Both the position numbers and the translations under genes were made by a program. The notes beneath the pieces are model-generated. The model was given only the letters and a program-made list of their open reading frames with translations, was not told the origin of the DNA and made no database searches. This document shows positions 13,201 to 28,200 of a stretch of DNA of 64,000 bases, piece by piece; the first letter of the stretch is position 1, and the number at the start of each line of letters is the position of its first letter. The DNA is from Lagopus muta (taxonomy: Eukaryota > Chordata > Aves > Galliformes > Phasianidae): positions 9,849,219 through 9,913,218 of the forward strand of contig NC_064444.1 in assembly GCF_023343835.1 (NCBI RefSeq), given 5' to 3'.

Positions 13201-16200
13201 GCATCCTTGTACCGTTCAGTATTCTGGCATCCTATACAAAGAAGAGTTGAAGCCTGCACATGAGCATAAACTAGCTGAGCATCCCCATATGCTATAGAGG
13301 GGATCTAAAAAGCAGTTTTGCATGAGGTCAAATGCAAGCTCCTTGTTGGCCTTGAAGTAGATGGGAGGTGTGTGCAGTAGAAGAGCCTACTCTGAAAACA
13401 TTCTTCTGTTCAAAGAAAGTCTTTCAGAAGTGAAGCACTTGAGACACAAGGGGGTGATCCTGATAGTTAGTCAGTGCCTTCTCCTTTTAGGCCTCAGGGG
13501 ATTCTTTTTGCACTGGGGCATCACACAGTGATTAGAGGCTGGCCTTGAAATGAAGGGAAACACCTCTGCTGCTTTTGTTCTTTGCAGAGTTTGAGGTCAC
13601 TGCAGATTTGCACTCAGTATTCACCTGGAGTCTGTTTGATTTCTGGGCTGGATCTTGATTTGACGTCCATGGAAATAAACCAAACACTGCTGCTGAGCTT
13701 TGTTGGCTCGAGGATCGGGCAGGTGATCTTCCTGAAAAAGTTCCCAGGAGTAAGGCTGCAAAGGATTGGAATGACAACAGGAAACTTGTTGTGCGTGCAG
13801 AAAGGGCAGGGAGTTCTAGGGAGGAGCTGCAGCCCTAGAGAGAAAATGAAGTCTGGGCAGGGGATGATGCACTTAGGAGGGGTGCTTAGACGAAGGGGTT
13901 TGGGAAGAAGGGCATCCCAGGGGTACAGAGATGAAAGGCCCAAGAATAAAGTGTTCAAGGTGAATACAAGATGCAAGACAAGGTCATTGGCAAGGTTCAA
14001 GTGCAAAGGAGCATGGATAGACCAGAAGGAGAGAGACTTTCAACATCAGTAGTAGAGAAAGACTATACAGTGTAAAGTGAAGAAAAAGCAAAATTGGAAG
14101 AACAGCAAGAGCCCAGAACAAGATGCAGGCTAAGAGCAGAAAGCATCCTGTAGGTGCAAGGCCATGTTGTTCCTATGAGTGTGCCTTGCTTTTGCCTCTG
14201 AGTAAAAATGTGTTAAAGGGCATAAAGTATTTTGTACTTCAAAGACTACTTTTTATCTGACATGAACAAAGGAAATTGCTAAATATGCATGTACTCTCCA
14301 GTAAAAGTTCATCTTCTTTGTATTCTGTTTGTTACCAATGCTTTCTCATCAAAGAGAGTATGTAGCACACATCCACGTTTTGGCCTTCTGCTGAAATTGG
14401 TGCTTCATTGTAGAAATGTTTCTATGATGAGAATAATTTAATGTGACATGTTTTTTCAAATTATCTGGCACACGATGCTTCAGAAAGCATTTACACAAGC
14501 TTTGTGTCATCTTACCTATTTATTATAAACTTTTCAAAGTAAGGATTTAAAGTTAACTGTATTAGGCTATGTGCTTTCTCAGATAAGCTGATATAAACTG
14601 GATTGATCCTCTTGTTTCTCTGTTGCCAAGTTAGTTTGCTTTCACCTGCCAACCCAAATAAAAATGTCGTGGTCAGAACTTTGTGTTCTATTTAAATACT
14701 TGTTTTTGATGTGCTGGTATGTTATTGCCTGACCACTCATAATTAGGGCTTGTTGAGAAACTTTTCAGTGCTATTGTGTCTCAGCCAGATTTTTCCAGTT
14801 AACATGTAAGAGGGGGATCCCAAACTGTTCATAATCTAGTGGCTGGAGGACTTGTGGGAAAACTTGCATCAGACAGATTTGAGCCTTTTTAGTGTATAAT
14901 GCAAGATTCAGCAGGACCCAGTTAAACTTCTTAACAACACCCAGCAAGGCCACTCGAAAGGGCGCACTTCATTTAAGGGTAAACCTTAAGATGGAGTGAT
15001 CTGTGTGCTTCAGAATCAGTAGACAAGGCTGTGGGGGTGTGCTGGTCAGCTGTAAATGAACATGAAAAAAAAAAGGTGGGGGGCAGAGGCAAAGAATTGG
15101 AAAAAAAAAAAAGTGGAAGGATTCTGTTTATTAAAAAAAAGGTGTTAAGATTGTGTTCCTCCTGGAAAGAACAGAAGTCAGGCAGATACTCAGTTCTGCT
15201 TGTCCGTAATCGTTTTATCTTATCAGTGCTCTCTCTGAAATACAATGGCGTGGCTCTCCTCATGTAAATGTGCAGAACCTTTGTTCTTCTACTTTTGTGT
15301 AGGTTTGCACGTACACAGAAGTATTCTTGTGAATTGTGGATTTAATGATTTACTTTTTAAGGGCTCAGTTTGCTAAGTATCTGAAGGTGCAATAACCATC
15401 TTTCCCTGTCCAGGTCTGTTGTTCCTTTATCCCATATTATTCCATGTTCCATCTTTTTTGATGTTGAGGCAGACATATGTAATCCTTGTTTGTCCAACAG
15501 ATGATAAGATAAAGTAGTGGGCAGATAATAGTTGGCACTGTGATAATATACAGATGAAATATTGTACAGAGTTTATTCATATTTCACATTTTTGGTGCAG
15601 TATGCAAAAGTGATGTTGCGTTAGGGCAGGGCAGACTTAAAGATCTGAGAGCATTCCCTAGATCTGAAGAAGACTGATGCAGATAAGCAGTACTGTGCCA
15701 AAAATGAGCTTAAGGTATAAAGAAAGGAACTGGGGGAAAGAGGGGTGGGATTGTACTGAGCACCAGAAGGAACAAGAGAAGAGATCCTTTCAAAAGTTCC
15801 TAAGTCTGTGGTGCCACAAATCCTGCTTTCCGATAGAGTTGTATTTCCAGGCTTTATCTCCCAGTATGAAACTCAGATGTTTTGGAAAGGTTAAGCAGAA
15901 GCATTAGTAAGATTTATTGCCTTGCCAGGCAGCAGTTTTACAAAACCTTTAGGAACTTAATAGCGTGCTGTCAAATTCAGTTGTAATTGGACAATAGCTT
16001 CAAAGGATTTTTAGGAGGGAACAGACTGGCTCACATGTGCATAAGCTCTAAACCAAATACTTTCAGCCTAGATTTTAATGTCGAAAGCTTTGGTTACAGT
16101 GTTCCTTACGCTTTTAATAACCAAGTGTGAGAAAGGAAACGCTGTCAGAACAGTCATTTGTCATTGTTGTCAACACAGGTAACCGGTATTTGTACAGTAC

Positions 16201-19200
16201 CCATGCCAACGGAGTTAGTTCAAATGCAGGATTACTCATTTTTCAGAATGCTGTAACAACAAAACTTGTTTCTTTCATTCTAGGGATGTAATCCTCTTGC
16301 TGAGACTGGTCGAAGCAAACTACAGAATCGAAGAGCTGTCCTAAACCAACAGATCTTGAGAGCAGTAAGAATGAGAGCTGGTGCTGAAAACCTGTTACGG
16401 TATGTGCTGCTGCTTCGCAGTGCTTTAGCCTGAGCAGCAAAATGGGTTTTTGTGTGGGGGAGGAGGGAGACTTACATAATTACTGCTGGACGCTTTGTGA
16501 ATCTCCCTGCTTGTCTCTGCTGGGACCTTACCTGCTGTAAAGTGCGCTTCCAAAGCTGCGCTGTTGTAGCAAGTGGCTGCATGTTGGACTTGCTCTACCA
16601 ACCTAACTCCGTCTTGCTCTGTTTGATCAACTTTATTGCTAGTAATAATGGCAACAGAACCATGTTGAGGGCAATACAGCCATATTTGAGATGTTTACCT
16701 GGATAGAACACCAGGGTTGCTGAGGGAGATGCTAAAATCCTTCCTGTGGGGGCTGGTAAGCTAGACCAAACACAGAGCCTTAAAAATACTGTAACTAAAC
16801 TGCTTCTAGCACCAGAGCTCACCCAGTTATCTACATGGTGCTCAAGATCCTTTCTATTCTGTATTTACATCCAGTGTGGATTATGCAGACAGCAGATTTA
16901 AACCCTGCTCAAACTAATCAGCCTCAGGAATACAACAGAAATAGAGAACTTGCAGATAAAGCACATTTATAATGTGAAGTGCAAGGTTAGAATTTAATCC
17001 TTGGGATTCCCAGTTCTTCACTGAGATACTCTGCAAAACTGGAGGATGTGCCATGAGAAGCCTAGATGTATCATAAGGTTGTTCATGAATATTTATGAAG
17101 GTTAATTTTAACTTAAAGGTAAATATAAACGCTGCAAATTTAAACTTATTTTTAATTGTTGTTGTCGGATGATAATCTATCTAAAAAAGGGGTGAAATAT
17201 CTTCAAGCTGGATATGAATCACTCCAGTTCACGTCTGTACTTACTGGTAATAGTTTAAGTCTCTTGTAAACAGTAATGCTGGATGGAGAATCAGGCTAGA
17301 AGTATGGATATAATGAAATATGTAAATAATAAGTGGCACAGAAATGCTGTATTAATTTCCGTTGTGCTCACGGTCCTAGAAGAATGTAAATATATGGATG
17401 GCAAAGGAACAAGCAAATCCTATTTGCGTAAGAAACAATATTATGAACATATTGTATTACAAAATCTTCCTACCTGTATCCCTGCTAGTAATGCATTATG
17501 TAATAACAGCTTCCCCATAAAACAGTTTTCTTTCATTCTTAAGATCAGAAGTCGCAGCGGATCATTGTTCAGTAATGAAGTGGGCGAATCTCTTTTGAAA
17601 AAAAACTTCCAAATTCCCTTCTCTACCCATCATCCTCTTCTAGGAGGAGACCACATAATCTTAAAATAAGATAGGGATTGTTTGTAAGATGCTTTAATAT
17701 TTTTCATTAATGTATCTGAAAATGATTCTGACTCTTTATCTCATGAAAAAATTAGCACGTGACAAACCTTCTGTGTGTCTGCATGCTGCTATCTGGAAAC
17801 TATTGTCCTCTTTCGACAGAAAAGCTAATAAGTTCTGAAACATGAGGTCTTGTATCATCTCTTAAGGGGATAAAAAAAATCTGAACAATGCTGAGAATGC
17901 TAGCAGAGGGGTCAGCTCAGCTTATGTACAAAACCTGTTCCTCAGCAATAAAAAAATGATGTCTCTTTCTTTCTCCAGGGCTACCACCAACAACAAAGTA
18001 CGAGAACAGGTACTACTGGAACTGAGTTTTGTAAACTCAGACCTGCAGATCTTAAAGGAGGAGTTAGAAGGACTTAATATCTCAGTAGAAGTTTATCAAA
18101 ATACGGAGTAAGTTTCAAGTTTCTAAATTATTAACAGAACTTGTATTTAGCACTGAGAAAGGAAACTGTTTCTAGATGAATCTGAATGCTGGACAATAAT
18201 AACCTGAAAGAACACAACACTTGATAGGAAGAGAACATATTTGATGGTAGATTTGTTGACTAAGGGTTAGTCTGTGTTGTTTGTCTTTCACTTGGGAAAG
18301 GTATGTGCCTCTAATCCTTAGATACAGAGTCCCTTCGTGAAGTGGATTACGGTAAGAATTGAAAGGTCGTGGGGCAATATGGAGAAACACGTGGGACCCA
18401 GCAGCATTTCCAGTACTTGACTAACTGGTTCAGTGCGTTCTAAAGAGAGCAAACCTAGCGAATCTATCTATTCTCAGATGCAGTATACACAACAATCCTC
18501 CTTAACTGGAGGATAAAGGACCAACGCTGCTTTTGGAGCTCAAAGCAGCTTTGTAATTCTTAAGATGTGTACTTCGATGGCAGAAGGCATAAACTAACAG
18601 GCTAAAAAGAGATAGATGAAATTGGGATTGCATCAGGATGTTATTCCAGCTTTAAAAAGTATGCTAAATTTCAATACATTCCTCAAACATAAAACTTTGA
18701 AGTTAAGCATTATTCACTGCCTGAATATTGCAAAGATTTCTCTACTGGTTAGATATCTTACTGCTCCTAGAACTAAACTTTTAATATTTGATTAACATTA
18801 GCAGCTCAAGATGCAAACTAAAGTGCTTTGTGGAGGGGGGGATAATTTTTGTTCCCTCTTAGCACTTTTCTCAGTCAGGGTTAACTTCTGGATGGATTAT
18901 AGAGAAGCCTGAATGCTGAGGAGCTAAGCACAGTTTCAGTGGGGTAGGTTTCAACTGAATTCTAACCTGATGCAAAATATCTACATTTCATTTTTCTCAA
19001 AAGAAACTTTGTACAAGTTCCTACTGCCCAACCCCATGGCAAACATCGACAGCTCTATTTGACAAAAGAAGTTTTCTGTTGAAAATTTTGCTAGTCTTTA
19101 TATACATATGTCAGCAATTAAGTAGCAGTGAAAGTTAAGGCTGTGGGAATGAGAGACTCCAGCTGTGGTAATCCTACCTCTAGCTGAAGAGGATTCGAAG

Positions 19201-22200
19201 TATCTGCATTCTCAGTGAAGAAGGAGCAGTAGGTCATGTCCTAGGGTGGGTAGAATTGTTGCAGCTGTGTACTACTATGACTTCTCTCCTGATCCCACTT
19301 CCCAATCTGTTTTATGTTGCCTTTCTGTTGCTGTTCATTCTAAGCTGTAGATGCTTTTTACTCGTCATCCACTAAATTAATCCACACCCTCTGCAGCTGC
19401 TCTCTGGCCTTTTGATAGCAAATAGCTATGAACAATTATCCTCTGAATCTTTTGTGCATGCAGTCATCACCATGAGGTCACACCCATGCTACTAGGTTAC
19501 AGGGTATTGAACTGCACCAGTTGGAAGTGTTGGCCTTCCCAGTTACTGCACACATCTCAGTTAGATTGAGGAACTTCTGCACTGATAAGGAAGGTCCACC
19601 TCCCTAACTGTCCAACGCCTCCCTGATGCAATCCGTGTTGACTCCATGGGTGTGACACCTTGGAAACTTGAAAAGCAGAGCTTCCTCTGAGAAACAAATA
19701 CTGATGTCAGCAGGAATTGTGGGTGGCAATTCCTGTAGGATTCATTAAATCAGTAAGTTAGGATTTTGCTTGCATGTATCACTTCCTTTTGATGGAAAAA
19801 ATGTCGACTCAAAGTGATGTAAAAGTCTTGTGGCTTCTTCTAAATGCCTCATCAAAAATAAAATCATTTGCACTGCCTGCAGTGATGTTTTTTCACTGTG
19901 TCTCAGAAGCCCTTTCCAAGCTAGCAGAGCTGCTTTCTGGGTCATGTCAACCAGTTCTAAGACTCCTCCACTGCTAAGGAAGCTGCACTGCTACTCCCAT
20001 CTCCCCCAGGTAGACTTTTCACCAGTGAGAAAGATTTTCCTCTCTTTGGTGATAAGACCATACATGAATCACACCCACGCCACTTTGTGCTGGTAATGAA
20101 ATACTCTGATGATTATGCAGCTTGGAGGAAAAAGGAAAATATCAGATAAACCTCATAATTGCCAGAAACCAATCCATTAAACCTACTAAACAGACTATGT
20201 ACCTGGAAGCAATTGTGATCTCACTATTTTGTAATTGGGTAATATGCTTAGAGGAAAAGCAGTATATGTAGTAGAAGTAGTTTCCATGCTGAGGTGTAAG
20301 CGGTATTTTCTTTTTTTCACTCATTGATGGTTCCATTGACTAGTGTTTAATAGTGTGATCCAATTCTAAATCCATATTCTCTTGAAGTTAGATTTTTTTT
20401 AATGTTCCAGTTCTCATCTTTATTGTCCTTTGATATTTTATAACTGGAGTTGTTTATGAAGTCAATACCTTGTCTAGAAGCTCAGTTCTTCTAGTTTTAG
20501 GCCTTTCATTGTTGATACACTCTGGCCCTGCTTTTCCCTGTTAGACACGTATCAATTCTCTATATGAAAACATGGGTAGCATGTAAAATACTAATGATGG
20601 TTATTGTTAATTACTGTACCTCAATCAGGCAGATTCGTAGCAGCTGTCCATATAATTGTGCAGGTATGTAAAGGCAGAGCCGAGTGGCAGCAAGCCAGCT
20701 TTTAGGAGTTGCCTTTTCTTAGTGGAAAAACAGACTCAAATGAAGAATGCACCTCACTCTTTCCTCTGGAACTCGCAGGCTTTCTTGGGAAGGACAGAGC
20801 TTTTGTAAACTATACACTTTTTGCCTTAACCCCCATTGACATGCTAGCTTTCTGTCAACAAATGAAACTAAAGTAATTATCTTATTGATTTCCATAGAGG
20901 GACTTTCAGCATTCCCTTGGTACCTCTTGGCCTTAAGGAAACCAAAGAAGTAGATTTTACGCTCCCCCTGAAGGTAAATTTCCGAGACATATTTCAGAAT
21001 AAATAGTTAATGGAGTAATTTCCACTTCAAATTTGTTTGAAGAAGTAGTTTATGTATAATTTTGTTGTTGTTGTTGTATTTGTCTTAGAACTGAGATCCC
21101 AACGTGTTTAAAAATTACCCAGCCATTAACTGGGCTGTTGCCCTGCGCCTTAATTTACATTCCTGTGAAAAGAGAAGTGGGCATGCAGAAGCTGGTGTGC
21201 TCAGTGGAGATGAAGGTTTTAACATCTGTGCAGTGCTTCACACGCACTAAGCACCACGTCCTTTAAGTCAGGCAGATCTTCCTTGTTGAGAAGCTGTGAC
21301 AGTCTAAACAATGTAAAAGAATTTTGTGTAATTTTATTCTTCTCAGCCTGCGGTGAAACTATGGGATGGTTTTGTCCCTCTAGGGATATTTAGATTCTGT
21401 CTTTATTTTCAGACTTATGTTTTATGTTTTAGGTGCAGGAGCGCTTTAAGCGTGTGTGATTCTAAGTAGCATGTGACTTGAAAAAGACAATTTCTTCAGT
21501 TTTTCATTCCCCTAAGACTGGTGATTCCCCTAAGGCTACTCCAGATGCCAAAGGAAGCAGTAACAATGATTGTACTGAGCATAATACAGTGATATTCCAG
21601 TTTCCTCTAGCCAAGCCAGCTCAGTTGGGAAGCTGTGTGCATAATTATCACTGCTTGTTGTGGGCTTTGCCAGCTGTTTGTGCAACCTTCTGTATTTTTG
21701 GACTACTGTGTATTGCACAATGCAGATTTTACCTCATGGAAAACTGCTTCTTGTATAACCATAAAAGTTGCTGCTTTTACATCTGCAGGTTAATTTCTAT
21801 GCCAGGTTATTGAGCCTTTGCAATTTATGGCATTGCAACTATGTAATTTCAGTGGAATTGACAAGAATTTGGCAGTGTCTTTCTGTTAACGAGTTTTTTA
21901 TGGTGACTTGATTCCCTTGTTATTTTAACACACAGAGTTCATTTGTCCTTTTCAAAACCATTACATGCTGTTGTTTTAAAACTCAGTGGAGTTGATTTAA
22001 TGATTTCCTGATTCATTTACACCTTTTCTAGGACTTTATTCTGGAACATTATAGTGAAGACAGTTCAGAGTATGAAGATGAAATAGCAGACCTCGTGGAT
22101 CTGAGACAAGTAAGTTTACGTATGGCATCATGAGATTTCTTCCATGAGGTCTTCTAACCTAAAGTTGTAAATAATAACATCTGTATAGAATCAGTGTATG

Positions 22201-25200
22201 TTTTGTAGCTTACCATATTCATATTGACTTCATTTCTGAGATATGGAACGTGAATCTCTGCTGTCCCATAGCTTTACAATCTTACGTCTCCAGTATCATA
22301 CATACAATTTCTTTGTACCTTTCATAAAATACCTGCAATCTCAGTTTAATTAGCTGCAAGACTTGCCAAACAGAACCTTCTTTCTATAAAGATTATGTGC
22401 TGCTTTGTGCAAAAGAAGACAGGAATAAAAACTTCTTTGCAGTTCATCCATATGGCCTCAAGCTTACTGTTCTCACATTCCCCACATTTCTGTGGTGCAC
22501 AGAAGTCCAGAGGAAGTAGAGCTTTATCCTTGGCATTTCAATATTCATTCTGTAACCCAAGCAAATGCACCATATTCTGATTTGTTGCATTTTAAGGCCT
22601 GCCGCACTCCTAGCCGCGATGAAGCTGGCATTGAGATGTTGATGAGCTATTTCCTTCAACTTGGTTTTATAGAAAACAGATTTTTCCCACCTACCAGACA
22701 CACGGGAGTGTTATTTACATGGTAAGTGTGGAGTTCATGTTTGTTTGTTTCCACCCCCCAGAGCACCGTTAATCTTTAACTGTCTTCAGTTTAATTTGAA
22801 GCATTTCTTTGTTTTTCCCCACCCTCATCCCACTGTTGTCAGTGTTTGTTTTTGTTTTTAATACGAAGTGTAAACCTGACTATAATGTAGCCCTTTTCAT
22901 GCTGTGTTAAATTATGATCTGGGTTACAGGTTTACACAAGGGAAAAAGAACCTAATTTTAGACAAGTGCACATATTCTCCTGGACTCTGAACTTTGTTGC
23001 CTGAAGCAGATGGGGGTCAGACCTTCCTTCAGTTTGTTGGGTACTTGGGCCAGGAGTGAAGAGTGACTTACTTTATTATAGTGGAGCATTTGCTAAATGT
23101 TTACTGTATGTATGAAGAAGGATGGACTCCTGAATTCAGAATTTTGATTTTTTTGATTGCAAGAAGGGGACAACTGCAGCGCAGCCAAGAAGAGCCATTG
23201 TATTCCCAGTCTAACTGCAAAAAGGAACTTCAAAATACTTGCAATGTAGGGTCTGACCATGCCAGTAGTTAATGCATGGCAACATTTAATAGTGCATCCT
23301 AATAAAAGCTATGAGAACACAGTGACCACATAGGAATATTTCCCCAGTATGCTCTCAGCCCCTGAAAAGTTTTATAGGCACTTCATAACATGCTTCTGGA
23401 GACCCTGCTTAAAAGCCTTTTGAAAGTTAAGGCTTAAATACATTCTCTGTTTTGCTCTAGTCTGTGGCACCTATATTGTCCTCAAAGAACATGATGGTAT
23501 TTCTAGCCACCTTTTATTTTCACTGCAGCAGAACAGCTATTAGGAATTACACTGTTCTTTTGGAAAAACAGAACAACAGTACCTGTATTTCAGTGGACTC
23601 TGCACATCGTAACACGTATTCTCATTATTTTTCCAAAGGTATGATTCCTTCACAGGTGTTCCCGTGTGTCAGCAGAATCTGCTGCTGGAAAAAGCGAGTA
23701 TTTTATTCAATATCGGAGCCCTCTACACCCAGATTGGAACAAGATGCAATCGTCAGACCCAGGCTGGACTTGAAAATGCTGCTGATGCTTTTCAGAGAGC
23801 TGCAGGTAGAGATGCATAAAAACTAGGAAGAACTTCATGCAAATGTTCCTAATCTCAGCCTGACTTCCTGCAGATTTCTGCATTTCCCACTGACTTTTTT
23901 ACACAGAAAAGATGGAATAGGGAAATTTGAGAAGCCTAGTGAAGGACTGAGATGAAGCTTTAATTCAAAACCTGGAAATGCAGTTCAAGCATGCTGGTAA
24001 AGACAATGAATGCTGTGGTTAACGATTAACGAGCTGTAGTTCAAAGGTCTGAGTAATAGCCCTAAAGCTGTTTCGTTTTGTTCATTCTTTGTTTCATGTC
24101 TATAGCTGCTCTAACCTCAGTGATACTACGCTGGACAAGAAACAGTTTTAAAGGATGGTAAAAGGCTTAGAACTTAACTTTTCATATGGTCTCTTCATAA
24201 TTAATCTCGCTTTGTTGTCTGGTGAAACTTGCAATTCATTTCATTTGACTGCATATTTTCCATGGAATCCAAAGGTGAACTTGGAAAACAATCTCTCTCT
24301 CAAGCAAAGAAAAATGAAAATTTTTCTAATGAAGGGAATTGGGTGCTCTAAAATAACATTACAGAAGCTGATGTTTTTTCTTCAAGTAGATTTTCTAATT
24401 TTTTGTAAATGTCATCTGTACCACAAATACTGCTTAAAGACATCACCTACGTAATTAACACGGACTGTAAGATATTTTTGTGAGCAGCTGTTTTTCACTG
24501 TAATAGTAGCTTTAACAGCCACAAATTGTGGACTCCTTTTGAATACATAGAATGGCTATCCAGAAGATCTGCTAATATTTCTTCATGCATTTGCTAAATA
24601 GATTTTGGTTTTCAACCTTTGTATTTCATTTACAAGAAACTTGAAAGAAATTTCTCCAATCTGCTGCTACTTCTTCCATTTTGCAAGAAAAGTAACTGAT
24701 TCTTACTTCAGCATACTTACAGAGCAGAACTAATTCACAAATTGAAATGCATCATCTGTACCACAGTACCTTTGCGGGGCCCTGAAGCAGAGCACTGCAG
24801 CGGCGTTTCACTGTACCTGTGTGTGATGTAGAACATGTGCTAACCATTGCTCTGTTCTGAATGGAAATTGTTGCACAGAATTTATCCTCAACAAAGCTTT
24901 CACTGTGTACAAGGTCCTGTGGGAGCAGAACTGTGTTGAGAACCAAAAAAAAGGGTTTTTTTTTTCCTGTACTTCCAGTTGCTTTCAGTTGGGTACTCGG
25001 TCAGTACGTGTCACACCATGCAAGAGATGCAGAGATGGCCAAATTTGTGTGAGGATGTACAAGATAAAAGATACCAACGTCACATAGAAATTGAAAAATA
25101 CCAGAAAGTGGTGGTAGAAAACATACTGCAACATGGCAGAACAAAAAGAAATGATAAGATGTGAGATTACAGAAGGTGGGACGCTTAGAAAGCAGAGGCC

Positions 25201-28200
25201 TTATCATTACGCTTGGTAGCATTATCAGCAATTAGCAGGCGAGTAGAACCAACTAAAACAGTTGGATGACGTGCGTGCTGAGGTTACACTTTTGTCCATG
25301 AAACTGTTACTTAATATTTGCACTACAGTTAGTGTTTGTTTCTAATTTGATAAATGATAAAAGTGATTAGGATGTTGATGGAACCAAACATCTAGAACAG
25401 AGCCTTATTTTTCCCTATTAAATATATTGTTCTAGTTTACTTAAAGGGATGGAACTGAGCTTTTATTCAGATACACTGTGAATTTAGCAGCAACTACAAA
25501 GGAGACATAATTAGTAAGTTTAAATACATTTTTCTCCCACCACTGAAAGGTTCTACTACTTAAACTTGTGCAGATGTTTTTTGTTTCTTGTCCTGTATGT
25601 GGCTCTGGCCTACCATTCCCATATAAAAATTGCATTCAGTTCAGCATAGCTTTCTGGTCAGTGCCAAGAATCATTACAGGCAAATCTGAAAGTACTTCTA
25701 CCCTTAGAAGCTGTACCTTCTGGTGCTCTCCTGAATTGTAATTTTGAGATCTGTGTGTTTTATAGGAATGTAAACCAAAATCAGTAGGTCACTTTAATTT
25801 CTGCGTGCACCAAGAATTCCTCAGATTGCTATAGTTCAATATGAGCAAGTATGTTTTCAATCTTCTTGTCATACATGGTAGAATTAAGATCAGTTCTTTC
25901 TGTTTTTGTAATGCCAACGAATAATGTTGTCATTTCAGGAGTCCTAAGCTACTTAAAGGAGACCTTTACTCACACACCAAGTTATGACATGAGCCCTGCT
26001 ATGCTGAACGTACTCGTGAAGATGATGCTTGCTCAAGCTCAAGAGTGTGCTTTTGAGCAGATCAGTCTCCCTGGAATACGCAATGAGTTTTTCACACTAG
26101 TGAAAATGACACAGGAAGTTGCCAAGGTGAAATAAGAGCCTTCATATCTACTCTTTCAAAATAAGTATTTCCACTGCTGAGTTACAAGATAAAGCCTCTA
26201 GGAATATTATCAGAATTTGTTAAACCTAAATGTTAACAACCACTACTGAAAACCCAAAGTAGCAAGGGACAGCACTGAAGTTGTATTGAGAATTGCAACC
26301 CTTCAGAAGATGAAAACGTGAATACCTGCAGTTCAATTATCATTACATTAGAATTATGAGCTATTTTAAGTTGAATAGAAACATCTGAAGAACACTTGGA
26401 CAGCAAACTTGTCAAAGGATTTTTTAAAAGCAATTTAGTATATTGTTCTTTCAAACAGTACAATCTTGGCCACAGTTCAACACAGAAAGGGGCAGGGTTG
26501 TTTGCGGGTCCTTCCATTAACTGCTCAACGCTCAACCTGTCCATAATTTCCCGACAGCTTGAGGTTATGCAAACTTAAGAACCTAAAGTCCAAAAGAAAA
26601 ACTGAATTGTAACTGGGAGAAGGATGAAGAATGAGATTGGTAGGTAGTGCAAGGCTGTCTTGGAACTTGTATGAAAAATGGAGTGGTGGGCTGTGCCTTA
26701 GAAGGTTGAATTAATTCTTGATATTGTTGACGTCAAAATGAGGATAGGCCAACAGATCGGGATATGCTTTCTGAGCCAGATGTATAAATGGCTCCATACT
26801 AGCTCACATGGGCAAGGCCTTTCCTACCAACCCTGCAAAGCTGCCATGAATTACTTCTAGAGTTGTTAAGTAGCAGGGAAAGATTTTGGGATTCAATTAA
26901 AGCAGCATTTACTGCTGGAAAAGCTATTTCCAAAAAGGAATCAAGGATAGCAGCCAGATTTAACTTGACCATACAAACTTAAGGGTGGATGTGACTCCAC
27001 AGTTTCAGAAGCGAAGTGCAAATCCAGTGAAGTAATTGACATATTGAACTCTCTTAGCTGAATTAACATGATGAGATGTATTTGCAAATTAAGTTTATTA
27101 TATGGCATTTTTGTGGAACTCTGAAGCCATATTGATTGACTAACTTAATCCATCTGTTCTTGTACAGAATCAGTTCTTGTTTTTTTGTGAGAAAAAGAAA
27201 TCAGGTGGAAGTTCATTTTTTCTTAAAACTTTGTTTCAATCCTTTTCAACAGCATTTGTAGCTTTTTCTCCTCTTTGATGAGATGCATGTGAAATTGTCT
27301 TAAGGCTTAATATAATATCCCTTGGTTGAGTAGCTGAGCTCCTACCAAGTAATGTTAACTTCTCATACTTCAATTCTATGCTTTGTTTTAGGTGGGAGAG
27401 GTTTACATGATGGTTAGCACTGCAGTGACTCAGGAACCAGTCAAAGAAAATATCCCGTATTCCTGGTCTAAACTGGTACAAATAAAAGCAGACCACTACA
27501 GAGCTCTGGCACATTACTTCCTTGCCACCATTCTGTGTGACCATGAATGTAAGAATGGTAGATTTATCATATATTCATATAAAGAACACCAGCAAATGCA
27601 ATAAACAATTATAATTTCTGTGAGTAAGACGAGGAGCCTGGAACTTTGTGATTTCAGTCTGTTATTTTGTGGTCATTTCTTGTTCAGATACGATCCAGTC
27701 TTCTTTGTCCTTCACAGAAGAATGGAAAATTCAATACACAAACTTTTGCAGAAACAGAAGATATGTTATATCCATTAATGCATTATATGCTACTAAGTTG
27801 TTCAATTCTTGTGATTCTGTTCTGATATATAAGCATTTTTGCATCCTGATAAAACTTACATGAGCTCTAAAAACTGGAAATTCACATCAGTATATATCTG
27901 TAAAAATATTTGACCAGATTTGCAAAGAAAGTAATAGCTACTGCACAACAATAGACCTAAAGGAGTGGGCTATGAAGAGATGTTCAATGACTAAAATTCT
28001 GTGTCAATTCTTGCAGTGCAGTCCAATGATGATGAAGATCAGCAGGAAAAAGCCTTATCTCAGCTGTATGACTACATCCCAGAAGGTGTGATGATTCTCA
28101 CCATTTTAAAGGACAAAGTTCAGAGAAAACAACTAGGTAATTGCCAGTGTCATCCGGCTAATGTATAAAAGATGAAAATAATCTTTATGCATCTGTGGAA

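Noticed and set aside
17283-17669. 128-codon plus frame in RHPN2 intron 2
   Set aside because: It lies within an intron, has AT-driven codon use and no splice or protein support.
23464-23826. 120-codon plus frame overlapping RHPN2 exon 7
   Set aside because: It is in a different frame from the exon; the true frame gives the conserved BRO1 peptide with proper splice sites.
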